A stretch of DNA of 12,316 nt from an uncultured Burkholderiaceae bacterium (GCA_937871985.1 CALMPB010000052.1:1-12316); one strand, 5' to 3'. Positions 1-7,390 are shown, counted from the stretch's first letter. The notes: a model not told the origin generated them from the letters alone. Numbers and translations: made by a program.

Positions 1-499
1 CTGGAACCCCCGCATCCAGCAGCCCGCCTTGGATGTGTCCCATCGTGCGGGTGCGGATGATCGGGGAGGTGCGCGTCAACAGTACGCCGTAAGGCACTGC
101 GCGCCCCGTCATCTTTTCATGCTGCTTGAGCACGCGGATTGCCCGACCGGCCTGTTCTGCGTCGAGCTGCGAGCCCTGCATGGGGATCACCACCAGGTCT
201 GCCTGGCTGACCGCTAGCAGCACGATCTTTGCCGCAGTGCCTTCCAGATCGACGACCACGAACGGCGTGCGCGCGGCGGCTTCCTCTATCCGGTCTATGA
301 TGCTGTCCTCGTCCACGTCGGCCACGACCGCAAGGTTGGCGGGCAAGGTAGCTCCCTTGCTCCACGCGGCTATCGGATGGTTGGGATCGGCATCGACCAC
401 GGTGACAGGCGCCGCCCGCGCCAGTTCTGAGGCCAGCAACAACGCGGCGGTGGTCTTGCCCACGCCCCCCTTGGGACTGACGAAAACGATGGTCGGCAT
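1..499 (-). CDS. ParA/MinD-family P-loop ATPase (3' end cut by window edge)
   Basis: Reading leftward from an ATG at 499-497, 166 codons run to the window edge with no stop. The protein opens MPTIVFVSPKGGVGKTT, the deviant Walker A box of ParA/MinD ATPases, with the signature lysine K10 and P-loop lysine K15. D36 lies in VVDADPN (switch/A' motif) and D84 in FVVVDLEG (Walker B). ParA proteins bind ATP, dimerise and position DNA or protein cargo on the nucleoid or cell pole. Starting directly at the P-loop with no N-terminal HTH domain puts it with small, type Ib-like ParAs, usually about 200-230 residues, so roughly 40-60 residues are probably missing. A ribosome site (AGAGGGAA) sits about 6 bases before the ATG. 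Any ParB-like partner would lie left of the window. Whether it serves a plasmid, an integrative element or a chromosomal cargo cannot be told here. Family assignment is secure; the role is inferred. Confidence 0.93.
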   Translation of the reverse strand, partial: MPTIVFVSPKGGVGKTTAALLLASELARAAPVTVVDADPNHPIAAWSKGATLPANLAVVADVDEDSIIDRIEEAAARTPFVVVDLEGTAAKIVLLAVSQADLVVIPMQGSQLDAEQAGRAIRVLKQHEKMTGRAVPYGVLLTRTSPIIRTRTMGHIQGGLLDAGVP

Positions 500-523
500 G
501 GAAGTTCCCTCTTCTTCGGATAA

Positions 524-553
524 CTGATAGCTATCCAGTAGCTACCATGTCAA
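524..553 (-). promoter_or_regulatory. Sigma-70-like promoter of the ParA-like gene
   Basis: On the minus strand a perfect -35 hexamer TTGACA (553-548) is followed 18 bases later by TATCAG (529-524; 4 of 6 matches to TATAAT). The expected transcription start lies near 517, leaving a leader of about 18 bases that carries the AGAGGGAA ribosome site before the ATG at 499. The spacer is almost filled by two TAGCTA palindromes, which suggests repression by steric occlusion. The hexamers are seen; promoter activity is inferred. Confidence 0.6.
526..545. promoter_or_regulatory. Tandem TAGCTA palindromes, candidate operator
   Basis: Two perfect palindromes lie side by side: GATAGCTATC at 526-535 and GTAGCTAC at 538-545. 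They share the core TAGCTA at 528-533 and 539-544. The cores are 11 bases apart, about one helical turn, so a dimeric repressor could bind both on the same DNA face. They fill the spacer and touch the -10 of the leftward promoter. Autoregulation by ParA or its partner is common in partition operons, but small ParAs without an HTH usually leave this to the partner protein. The regulator is not identified. Confidence 0.5.
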
Positions 554-605
554 TAGAGATAACCCTCTCGCTGTGTCCCCTCCACTATCATGAGCATAAA
601 GGTAG

Positions 606-634
606 GAAGCGCAGAATTGTGATAATTGCGCTTC
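606..634. promoter_or_regulatory. Long inverted repeat upstream of the dioxygenase gene
   Basis: Left arm GAAGCGC then AATT (606-618, with two unpaired bases AG at 613-614) matches right arm AATTGCGCTTC (624-634) around a 5-base loop, giving 11 pairs. An extended -10-like motif TGT-GATAAT lies inside it at 618-626 in the rightward direction, without a recognisable -35. No T-run follows on either strand, so it is not a typical terminator. It could be an operator over the promoter of the dioxygenase-glycosyltransferase unit, or a leader hairpin. The symmetry is seen; the function is inferred. Confidence 0.4.
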
Positions 635-690
635 ATCCCGGCGCTACCTCAGGCTAGGAGCGGCATGTAACAATACGTGAGCGACCGACC

Positions 691-1638
691 TTGACCAATC
701 CTTTTCCTGGCCTGCCGCTGATTGAATCTCCTCTGTTTCCCGCTTTGAAGACGATGCAGGGCTTCACTGTTGAGGAGGAGCGCATGGCTGCCGACCTTCA
801 TGAAAAGGGCTATGCCGTGCTTGATTTTCCCGATGCAGAAATCAACGCCCGGATCGACCGGATAAAGTCAGCGCTTGGCCCCGGCTATGGTATCGACTTC
901 GCCAACCCTGAAAGCGATAAAACCATCGGCGAACGCCGCCTCCAGGATGCCTGGACGTTCAACGAAGATGTGCGCGCGATCGCCGCGAACCAGACGATGC
1001 TTGATCTGCTGAGCAAGCTGTGGGGCCGCAGCGCCTTCCCCTTCCAGACTCTGAACTTCCCCGTCGGCACGCAGCAAGATGCGCATTCGGACTCGGTCCA
1101 TTTCTCAAGTCTGCCTGAGCGATTCATGTGCGGCGTCTGGCTGGCGATGGAGGACATCGGGCCGGATGCAGGGCCATTGTTCTACTATCCCGGATCACAT
1201 CGCTGGCCGATCATGACCAATGGCCTGATCGGGCGGCGCGGCTACGGCGGCTCGCTGGGATCTGCGCAAGACCCTTACGGTCCTGCCTGGAGCGCGCTGG
1301 TAGAAGCCCACGGCACTCAGGCAGAAACCTTCCATCCGCGTAAAGGACAGGCGCTGATCTGGTGCGCCAACCTTCTTCACGGGGGCAGCCGTCAGAATAA
1401 CCCTCAGCTGACGCGTTGGTCGCAGGTGACTCACTACTACTTCGAAGATTGCATCTACTACACTCCGGCCTTCTCGGATGAGGCGCTGGGAAAGTTGCAA
1501 CTGCGCAATCTGGTATCGGTGCAAGACGGACAACCACGCCCAAACAGCTATCTGGGCGAAGCGGTCCAAGAGCCTGCGGAAGATCGGGTGCGCCGCTCCT
1601 CGCTGTTACGGCGGCTGATGAAGCGCCTGCGCGGGTAA
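691..1638 (+). CDS. Phytanoyl-CoA dioxygenase (PhyH)-like Fe(II)/2-oxoglutarate oxygenase
   Basis: A 315-residue cytosolic protein of the PhyH family, non-haem iron oxygenases that hydroxylate a substrate while turning 2-oxoglutarate and O2 into succinate and CO2. The iron triad is visible: H132 and D134 in AHSDSVHF, and H230 in NLLHGGS. R242 in LTRWSQVTHYY is the expected 2-oxoglutarate carboxylate anchor. The stretch GPLFYYPGSHRWP (161-173) is also typical. The C-terminus is basic (RRSSLLRRLMKRLRG). The start is uncertain: TTG at 691 is the longest choice and keeps a family-like FPGLPLIESPLF opening but has a weak ribosome site. ATG 784 (residue 32) has a strong GAGGAGGAG site and keeps the whole oxygenase fold. 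The gene lies 15 bases before a GT2 gene with no terminator between, so the two are probably co-transcribed. The substrate is unknown; a sugar, lipid or amino-acid decoration of a glycan is possible. The family is secure, the role is inferred. Confidence 0.92.
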   Translation: MTNPFPGLPLIESPLFPALKTMQGFTVEEERMAADLHEKGYAVLDFPDAEINARIDRIKSALGPGYGIDFANPESDKTIGERRLQDAWTFNEDVRAIAANQTMLDLLSKLWGRSAFPFQTLNFPVGTQQDAHSDSVHFSSLPERFMCGVWLAMEDIGPDAGPLFYYPGSHRWPIMTNGLIGRRGYGGSLGSAQDPYGPAWSALVEAHGTQAETFHPRKGQALIWCANLLHGGSRQNNPQLTRWSQVTHYYFEDCIYYTPAFSDEALGKLQLRNLVSVQDGQPRPNSYLGEAVQEPAEDRVRRSSLLRRLMKRLRG

Positions 1639-1653
1639 GCTGGGTCGCAAATT

Positions 1654-3486
1654 ATGACACTTGCTAGACAAGCTGCTGACGCGACGCCTCCGTTGCCGGA
1701 CCTCGGAATTGCCGTAAGCGACGTTTTGCGCGTGGGTCGCTATCATCCCCGCAATTTAGGAGCAGTCGTCTGGTGGTTCCTAACTGGACGGCGGCTGCGT
1801 GCCAGGAACCGCCTGATACAGGCGATTGCGGCGCTGCCTTTCGCCTATGAACGCTGGCTGGCGGATTGCGCTGCGCTGGATGCCCCGCTGGCCCTGCGTA
1901 ATCCCCAGGGCCAAGACAGAATCGGCGTTCATATGCATGTGGATGCGATCACCGATTCTTCCACTCTGGCTGCCGCGTTCGCATCTGTGCTAAATCAGAG
2001 TTGGCTGCACTGGCGCTTGGTCATTACCATCCAAGATGGTGTGGATGCCGGAGAAATACCGGCCGACCCGCGTATCCTGGTGCTCCCCGGCGCTCATGCG
2101 TCCCGCATGGCGGGGCTGGTGGCGGCGCTGGCTTGTCTCGATGCCGACTATCTGGTCCCGCTCGATGCCGCGATCCGTCTGCCGCGTGATGCGCTGGCGC
2201 TTTATGCGGAAGTTGCGGGCGGGGGAGGAGGGGGGCAGGCGCCAATCCTTTATGGCGACCAGGACGAAATTGATGAGGAAGGCCGTCGCGCTTGTCCCTG
2301 GTTCAAGCCGGATTGGGATGCGGACATGTTCCTGGCGCAGGACTATTTGTCGGTTGCCTGTGCGCTTCCAGTCGCCGCTACTCGGTTGGCTGCCGAAAGC
2401 GTGATCAGTCAGACGCTCGATCATACCGTATCAGACAGCGCGGCGGTCTACGCGCTGTTGCTACAACTGTCAGTGCTGAGCGGGCATGCGGTACGTCACG
2501 TGCACCGGATCACCGCCTCTACCCCGGTAGGGCACTGGCGTGCCAATGCGCGAGCGAGGATCGCTGCGCTGCGCATGATCGTGACGCCAACGCTGGGTGT
2601 GACTGTGCACGAAGGAGCGTTTGGTACTACCACTATCGTCTGGCCCCTTCCCGAAAGCCCACCGATGGTCAGCATCGTCGTCCCGACGCGTGATCGGCTC
2701 GACTTGCTACGCCCGTGCGTCGAGGGTGTGCTCGAACACACCCGCTATCCGGCATTCGAGATCGTCATAGCCGACAACGGCAGCGTTGAGCCGGAAACCT
2801 TGAAATTTCTAGCAGACATCGTCGCTGACCCGCGGGTCAAAGTGGTGCCTTGGCCACATCCTTACAATTATTCGGCGATCAATAACTTTGCCGTGGCAAC
2901 GACACGAGGCGCCTTCGTGTGCCTGCTCAACAACGACATCGAAATCATCGATGGCGAATGGCTGAGCGAACTGATGCGGCAGGCCTGCCGCCCTGAAGTA
3001 GGGGCGGTGGGTGCGCGGCTGTTCTATCCCGATCGCTCGATTCAGCATGCTGGGGTAAGCGTAGGTATGGGCAACGCCGCTGGCCATGCTCATCGTGGAC
3101 TGCCCGAGGGGGACCCTGGCTATTTCGCCCATGCGCTGGTGGCACGCGGTTCGGTTGCAGTTACCGCTGCCTGTCTGGTGGTGGCACGCGAGCTGTTCGA
3201 CATGGTCAAGGGGCTGGACGAAGCCGACTTGCGTATAGCCTACAATGATGTGGACTTCTGCCTGAAACTGCATGCTGCCGGCCTGCGGAACATCTATGCT
3301 CCGTCCGCGGTGCTGATCCACCACGAAAGCAAGTCGCGCGGGCAAGACATGGCGCCTGAGCATCGCGCACGCTATCTGAAGGAGCTGGCCACATTGCAGG
3401 ACCGCTGGGATACCACACGCTTTCGTGACCCGATGCATCACCCAATGCTCGATCGCGCTTGTGAAGCATACCGCCCCGTTCGCTGA
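1654..3486 (+). CDS. Double-domain GT2 glycosyltransferase (RfbC-like)
   Basis: This 610-residue protein has two GT-A folds in tandem, the layout of RfbC-like rhamnosyl/O-antigen transferases. Residues 24-75 form the usual family N-terminal region (YERWL near 65). Domain 1 (about 89-300) is eroded: the usual DDGS nucleotide motif is replaced by IQDG, but YGDQDEID (200-207) and the late VGHWRA motif remain. Domain 2 (339-600) looks active: VSIVVPTRDR, ADNGS (373-377), NND (426-428) as the metal/sugar-nucleotide site, YNDVDFCLKL (530-539) with the probable catalytic acid, and HHES (556-559). It would transfer a sugar from a nucleotide donor to a surface glycan intermediate on the cytoplasmic membrane face. 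No membrane segment is evident. ATG 1654 is used, with only a weak ribosome site, consistent with coupling to the preceding gene. A glycine run (189-194) encoded by G-rich DNA sits in domain 1. Donor and acceptor are unknown. Confidence 0.93.
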   Translation: MTLARQAADATPPLPDLGIAVSDVLRVGRYHPRNLGAVVWWFLTGRRLRARNRLIQAIAALPFAYERWLADCAALDAPLALRNPQGQDRIGVHMHVDAITDSSTLAAAFASVLNQSWLHWRLVITIQDGVDAGEIPADPRILVLPGAHASRMAGLVAALACLDADYLVPLDAAIRLPRDALALYAEVAGGGGGGQAPILYGDQDEIDEEGRRACPWFKPDWDADMFLAQDYLSVACALPVAATRLAAESVISQTLDHTVSDSAAVYALLLQLSVLSGHAVRHVHRITASTPVGHWRANARARIAALRMIVTPTLGVTVHEGAFGTTTIVWPLPESPPMVSIVVPTRDRLDLLRPCVEGVLEHTRYPAFEIVIADNGSVEPETLKFLADIVADPRVKVVPWPHPYNYSAINNFAVATTRGAFVCLLNNDIEIIDGEWLSELMRQACRPEVGAVGARLFYPDRSIQHAGVSVGMGNAAGHAHRGLPEGDPGYFAHALVARGSVAVTAACLVVARELFDMVKGLDEADLRIAYNDVDFCLKLHAAGLRNIYAPSAVLIHHESKSRGQDMAPEHRARYLKELATLQDRWDTTRFRDPMHHPMLDRACEAYRPVR

Positions 3487-3506
3487 AGCGAGTGTTCTCG
3501 CTTTTT
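3485..3506 (+). terminator. Intrinsic terminator after the GT2 gene
   Basis: Stem GCGAG (3488-3492), loop TGTT, stem CTCGC (3497-3501), then TTTTT (3502-3506). The stem extends outward by A-T pairs into the stop codon of the GT2 gene. A compact GC stem with a tetraloop and immediate T-run is a classic rho-independent terminator, and separates the dioxygenase-GT2 unit from the large genes downstream. Confidence 0.85.
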
Positions 3507-3681
3507 GCCAATGATGTCTTTTGTCGCATACCAAGGCGCGAGAGGCGAGAAAAAGCTTCGCGCAAATTTATAGACGTTCTATCGAGCACAATGTCTCCAC
3601 AATTGCACCCTGTTAACCTAGGGTTGGCTTCCGCAACTTTGCGGGCCTTTTGAAAGAAGGTTTGTTAGGGCTGGTACGATA
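3507..3681 (+). other. Intergenic region before the 1224-residue gene
   Basis: No gene is seen here. It is less GC-rich than the coding DNA and must hold the promoter for the next gene, since a terminator precedes it. Small inverted repeats occur: GCGCGA/TCGCGC (3536-3541, 3558-3563) and ATAGA-CGT-TCTAT (3570-3582). The best promoter-like pair is TTGAAA (3650-3655) and TACGAT (3675-3680) with a poor 19-base spacing. It is not convincing. Confidence 0.4.
3626..3650 (+). terminator. Second terminator-like hairpin
   Basis: GGC (3626-3628), two bulged T, CCGCA (3631-3635), loop ACTT, TGCGG (3640-3644), GCC, then TTTT (3647-3650). The short stem and four-T tract resemble a weak intrinsic terminator. 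It lies only some 30 bases before the start of the next gene, so it may act as a backup terminator or a leader attenuator. Confidence 0.4.
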
Positions 3682-6600
3682 TTGGAGAATACAACCTTGG
3701 GTCTGGTGAAGTACATTTTAAATAGATTTAGTAGTGCGGCACGGGGGTTTGATGCATCCTTCTATCTATCGCATTATAAAGATCTGGCGCTTTTCAGGAC
3801 TCGCCGCCAAGCCCTGAACCACTATCTGCGTCATGGTCGTGCCGAAGGCCGCTTTGGCAATGAGCGCGAATACCTGCTTCACTTGGAAAACGTGTCGCCC
3901 GACCTGCGAACTGATTTCGACGTTGCCGCTTACAAATTCTACAATAAAGATCTCGCGCAGAAATTCTCGACGGAAGAGGAGTTTTTTCGCCACTATCTCA
4001 GCCATGGCCGCCAAGAGGGGCGCACTAGTCAATTCCCTCAGGATGCCACAGCAGTCCAGGTGCTGGCCGATGACCAAAAGTGGCAGGCGATCTTCCGTAC
4101 GTCCGAATTCCTTGCTTGGTGCGGGGACGAATTGGCTCAAAACGCAATCACGCGGCCGACCACGCGCGAAGAAGCGATCGCGCTGTTTTGTGCACAAGGC
4201 ATCGACCAGCTTTGGCCAATTAATTTTGAATACGCTTTCGATGTCGATTTCGTGCGCAACAATGCTATCCTACCCGGTCATCAGGACAGTTCTGATGCGG
4301 ATCTTTATCGGGCTTGGCTGGCGGAGGGGTTTGTGGTCGGCGCTGCTCCCAATGAACGGGTTTTTCTTGCGCCGTTTCTTGGAGAGCGGCCATTCCCGGT
4401 GAATTTTGACTGGCAGACATTCGCGCGTCGTTACGCGATGTCGCCAGCGACCACTCGTAGCCAAGCTCTTGTCGCTTTGTTCAACGCGCCCACTGCCAGC
4501 GTCTTGCAAGCTATTGACCTGCTGGGAAGGGATGCGGGCTGGCTGCTCGGGCGCATTGGGGCACGCGCGCTGGTCCTAGGCGATAACGTAAAAGCGGTAG
4601 CTATACTCGAGCGATCAACCGCGATTGCGCCTACGGGCGATGCCTTGTGCCTACTGGGCGATGCACGGCGTGCGCGAGGTGCAGTGCAGCCGGCGTTGGA
4701 GGCTTATGAAGCATCGATGCGAATCGAGCGTGCGCCAATCTGGAGTTTCCTCCATGCGGCCACACTTTATGCCGGACGCAGGCAGTTTGGGCAAGCTTTC
4801 GACGTATTGCGACGCGCCCATCGTGTATGGCGGCAGCGCGCCGAGTTTGCAGTCAAGCTGCATGAAATCATCCAGTTATACTTTGAGGATCGCAGCGCGG
4901 CCGCGCATGGTCTCTATCGCGAAGTCGTCGCTGGCGACGTCAGCCGCGAGATAGCCGACGCGCTGTTGGTAGATGCGCTAAACGAAATTCGCGACATCCA
5001 CGCCGATCTGGATGCAATGCCGGCCCCGCTGGGTGGAAGTCCTGAAGGTTACGTAGCAATTTTGGCTAATGACGACTTGCGCCAGTGCACCCATTATCGC
5101 ATCGAACAGAAGGCAATGCAGTTTGAACAGGCCGGTATCCCAGTGCGGGTTTTCTCGCATGGCGATGTTCAGAATTTCGTTGATAGCTTGATTGGTGCGC
5201 GCGCTGCAATTTTCTATCGAGTTCCTGCGGTTCCCGCGATATTGCGGGCGATACAACATGCCAACGCAATGGGTTTGGAAACCTATTACGAGATCGACGA
5301 CCTGATCTTCGATGCGCAGGTTTATCCTGATCCGTTCGCATCGTTCGAGGGGCAGATTTCGATTCTCGAATATGCGGGTTTGATCTTTGGCGTGCCGTTG
5401 TTTCGATACGCAATGGCGATGTGTACGGGCACCGTCGCTTCCACCCCGGCGCTTGCCGCAAAGATGAAGTCGATCGCTGGCGGCGGTGCCGGCACGAGCA
5501 TCGTCGTTCGCAACGGTCTGGATGCCCGCAACGAGGCGATGATTCGGATAGGCGCGTCGCCCCTGCGTCGCTCCGGTGACGATGCACGGGTACGCATCTT
5601 CTACGGATCAGGCACCAAGGCGCACAACGCCGATTTCAACAGGTTGGCGGCGCCAGCGCTAATCGACCTCATGCGGCTTCATTCGCATGTCGATCTTGTC
5701 GTCATGGGTCACCTGCGGCCCTGCGACGAACTTGCGGCGATGGGGGCGCGGATCATCGCCTTTCCCTTCACGCCCGATGTCACCGCCTACTGGTCAGTCC
5801 TGGCCAGCTGCGACATCAACCTTGCGGTTCTGGAACCGGGACCGGTTGCCGACTGCAAAAGCGAAATCAAGTGGCTCGAAGCCGCAGTCCTGCGAATTCC
5901 ATCGGTCGTCAGTGACACGCAAACCTATCGCGAAGTCATTGAGCAAGGCGAGGACGGCTTCGTCGTGAGCAATCAGAGGGACTGGTATGAGGCGTTGGAA
6001 AGGCTAATCGTCGATCCGGCACTGCGTAGCCGGGTGGGAGACGCTGCACGAGAAAAAGCTTTGCGCGATTATGGCATTGATCAGGCCGCTAGGACGTTGA
6101 CGTCCGTGTTCGGCGGCGGAAAACGCGATAGCGGCCAAGCTTTGGCCCGGCGGCTGCGTGTCCTCGTGTGCAACGTCTTCTTCGCGCCCCAGAGCTACGG
6201 CGGCGCGACGCGTGTGGTGGAGGACAACGTCAGAACCTTTACCTCCCACTATCCTGACATGGAAGTGGGGGTATTTTGTTCTGACGAGGGGGCTGCGCCT
6301 CCCGGACGCCTGCGGCTTGATTCCGAAAACGGCATTCCTGTCTATCGACTGTCGGTCCCGCAGCACGAGCGTATGGACTGGCTGCCGTTCAACGAAAATC
6401 ACGCACAGCCGTTCGAACGCGTGCTGGATCATTTCAAACCCGACATTATCCATTTCCACTGTATCCAACGCCTGACCGGCACGATCGTCGAGGTCGCGCT
6501 CAGTCGCTGTGTTCCATACGTCATTACTCTGCACGATGCCTGGTGGATATCCGATGACCAATTCCTGGTGGATGAGGATGGCCTGCTGAGACTTCCAGGG

Positions 6601-7356
6601 ACGGACGTGCTGACCGACTGCGCCCATCAGCGCAATCCAATAGCCTCGATCGCCAGGCGGCAGCGTCTATCCTCGCTTCTGCGCGCCTCCAGTGCAAACG
6701 TCAGCGTCTCGGCATCTTTTGCCGAAATCTATGCGCAAGCAGGTATTAATAATGTGACGGTCGCCGCAAACGGCGTTTCGCCGATCGGCGACGTGATCCG
6801 ATCGCCACGTAGCGACGGACGGATTTCGCTGGGGCATGTCGGGGGGCGGTCTGCGCATAAGGGTGCGGGTCTGATCGAGGCGGTTCTGCGTCGCAGCCAC
6901 TATGATCGCTTGCATCTGACTATGGTCGATGGAACCTTGGCACCTGGAGAGCGGGTGGAGACGACTTGGGGCAGGACCCCCGTGACGCTTACTGCCCCCT
7001 ACCCCCAAAGAGAGGTCGCTCGGCTGTATGGCAAGCTGGACGTCCTGCTTGCACCATCTACCTGGCCCGAAAGCTTCGGCCTTGTCACACGGGAAGCGAT
7101 GGAGGCCGGACTATGGGTCGTGGCCGCTGACCTGGGTGCTATCGGACAGGACGTCGAGCGCGGTCGCAATGGATACGTCGTTGACGTTACAACCACAGCG
7201 GGATTGGCCCAGGCTCTGGCGATGATCGATGCGGATCCGGAACGACATCGGGCTCCCGCGCCTCGTCGAACCACCCCTTCCTTGCCGACACCGGACACCC
7301 AGGCGGCCCAACTCCATGCTCTTTACACAAGCATTTGTGCTTACCCATTGTACTGA
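3682..7356 (+). CDS. Giant glycosyltransferase: repeats, TPR-like segment and two GT-B domains
   Basis: A 1224-residue, apparently cytoplasmic protein. Order of parts: two short repeats FD-x-x-x-Y ... HYL-x-HGR-x-EGR (23-57, 79-114); a degenerate third copy from F186; an FDW motif (242-244); a TPR-like helical segment (about 290-390); GT-B domain 1 (about 456-800) with YYEIDDLIFD (535-544) and KSEIKWLEA (726-734); GT-B domain 2 (about 824-1190) of the GT4 type, with FFAPQ-x-x-GGATR (833-844), HFHC (924-927), TLHDAWW (949-955), HKG (1059-1061) and an EX7E pair E1130/E1138. It probably adds two sugars successively to a surface glycan; the TPR part may dock partners. Start: TTG 3682 is the longest; TTG 3697 has a better ribosome site (GGAG at 3684-3687). 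No ATG is available nearby. It stands alone after a terminator and is a paralog of the next gene. Domain calls are firm; sugars are unknown. Confidence 0.92.
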   Translation: MENTTLGLVKYILNRFSSAARGFDASFYLSHYKDLALFRTRRQALNHYLRHGRAEGRFGNEREYLLHLENVSPDLRTDFDVAAYKFYNKDLAQKFSTEEEFFRHYLSHGRQEGRTSQFPQDATAVQVLADDQKWQAIFRTSEFLAWCGDELAQNAITRPTTREEAIALFCAQGIDQLWPINFEYAFDVDFVRNNAILPGHQDSSDADLYRAWLAEGFVVGAAPNERVFLAPFLGERPFPVNFDWQTFARRYAMSPATTRSQALVALFNAPTASVLQAIDLLGRDAGWLLGRIGARALVLGDNVKAVAILERSTAIAPTGDALCLLGDARRARGAVQPALEAYEASMRIERAPIWSFLHAATLYAGRRQFGQAFDVLRRAHRVWRQRAEFAVKLHEIIQLYFEDRSAAAHGLYREVVAGDVSREIADALLVDALNEIRDIHADLDAMPAPLGGSPEGYVAILANDDLRQCTHYRIEQKAMQFEQAGIPVRVFSHGDVQNFVDSLIGARAAIFYRVPAVPAILRAIQHANAMGLETYYEIDDLIFDAQVYPDPFASFEGQISILEYAGLIFGVPLFRYAMAMCTGTVASTPALAAKMKSIAGGGAGTSIVVRNGLDARNEAMIRIGASPLRRSGDDARVRIFYGSGTKAHNADFNRLAAPALIDLMRLHSHVDLVVMGHLRPCDELAAMGARIIAFPFTPDVTAYWSVLASCDINLAVLEPGPVADCKSEIKWLEAAVLRIPSVVSDTQTYREVIEQGEDGFVVSNQRDWYEALERLIVDPALRSRVGDAAREKALRDYGIDQAARTLTSVFGGGKRDSGQALARRLRVLVCNVFFAPQSYGGATRVVEDNVRTFTSHYPDMEVGVFCSDEGAAPPGRLRLDSENGIPVYRLSVPQHERMDWLPFNENHAQPFERVLDHFKPDIIHFHCIQRLTGTIVEVALSRCVPYVITLHDAWWISDDQFLVDEDGLLRLPGTDVLTDCAHQRNPIASIARRQRLSSLLRASSANVSVSASFAEIYAQAGINNVTVAANGVSPIGDVIRSPRSDGRISLGHVGGRSAHKGAGLIEAVLRRSHYDRLHLTMVDGTLAPGERVETTWGRTPVTLTAPYPQREVARLYGKLDVLLAPSTWPESFGLVTREAMEAGLWVVAADLGAIGQDVERGRNGYVVDVTTTAGLAQALAMIDADPERHRAPAPRRTTPSLPTPDTQAAQLHALYTSICAYPLY
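3748..4023 (+). repeat. Two protein-level FD-x-x-x-Y/HYL-x-HG-x-x-EGR repeats
   Basis: Copy 1 (3748-3852) and copy 2 (3916-4023) each encode about 35 residues: FDASFY...YKDL...NHYLRHGRAEGR and FDVAAY...YNKDL...RHYLSHGRQEGR. The similarity is at protein level, not a DNA repeat. A diverged copy starts at F186 of the same protein. The same motif recurs in the next gene. Confidence 0.75.
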
Positions 7357-7390
7357 CGTGCGTGACTGCCGCAGATAGCTGGATTTTCAG

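Noticed and set aside
126..527. Plus-strand open frame of 133 codons overlapping the ParA-like gene
   Set aside because: The minus strand has intact Walker A, Walker B, ribosome site and promoter; the plus frame is its shadow.
677..694. GTG at 677 as start of the dioxygenase gene
   Set aside because: It is out of frame with the oxygenase and meets TGA after five codons.
2809..3534. 241-codon minus-strand open frame opposite the GT2 gene
   Set aside because: It lies antisense to conserved GT2 motifs, shows no family-like motif and crosses the terminator; typical shadow frame in GC-rich DNA.
6004..6627. 207-codon minus-strand open frame inside the 1224-residue gene
   Set aside because: Antisense to well-conserved GT-B residues, with no recognisable domain or ribosome site.
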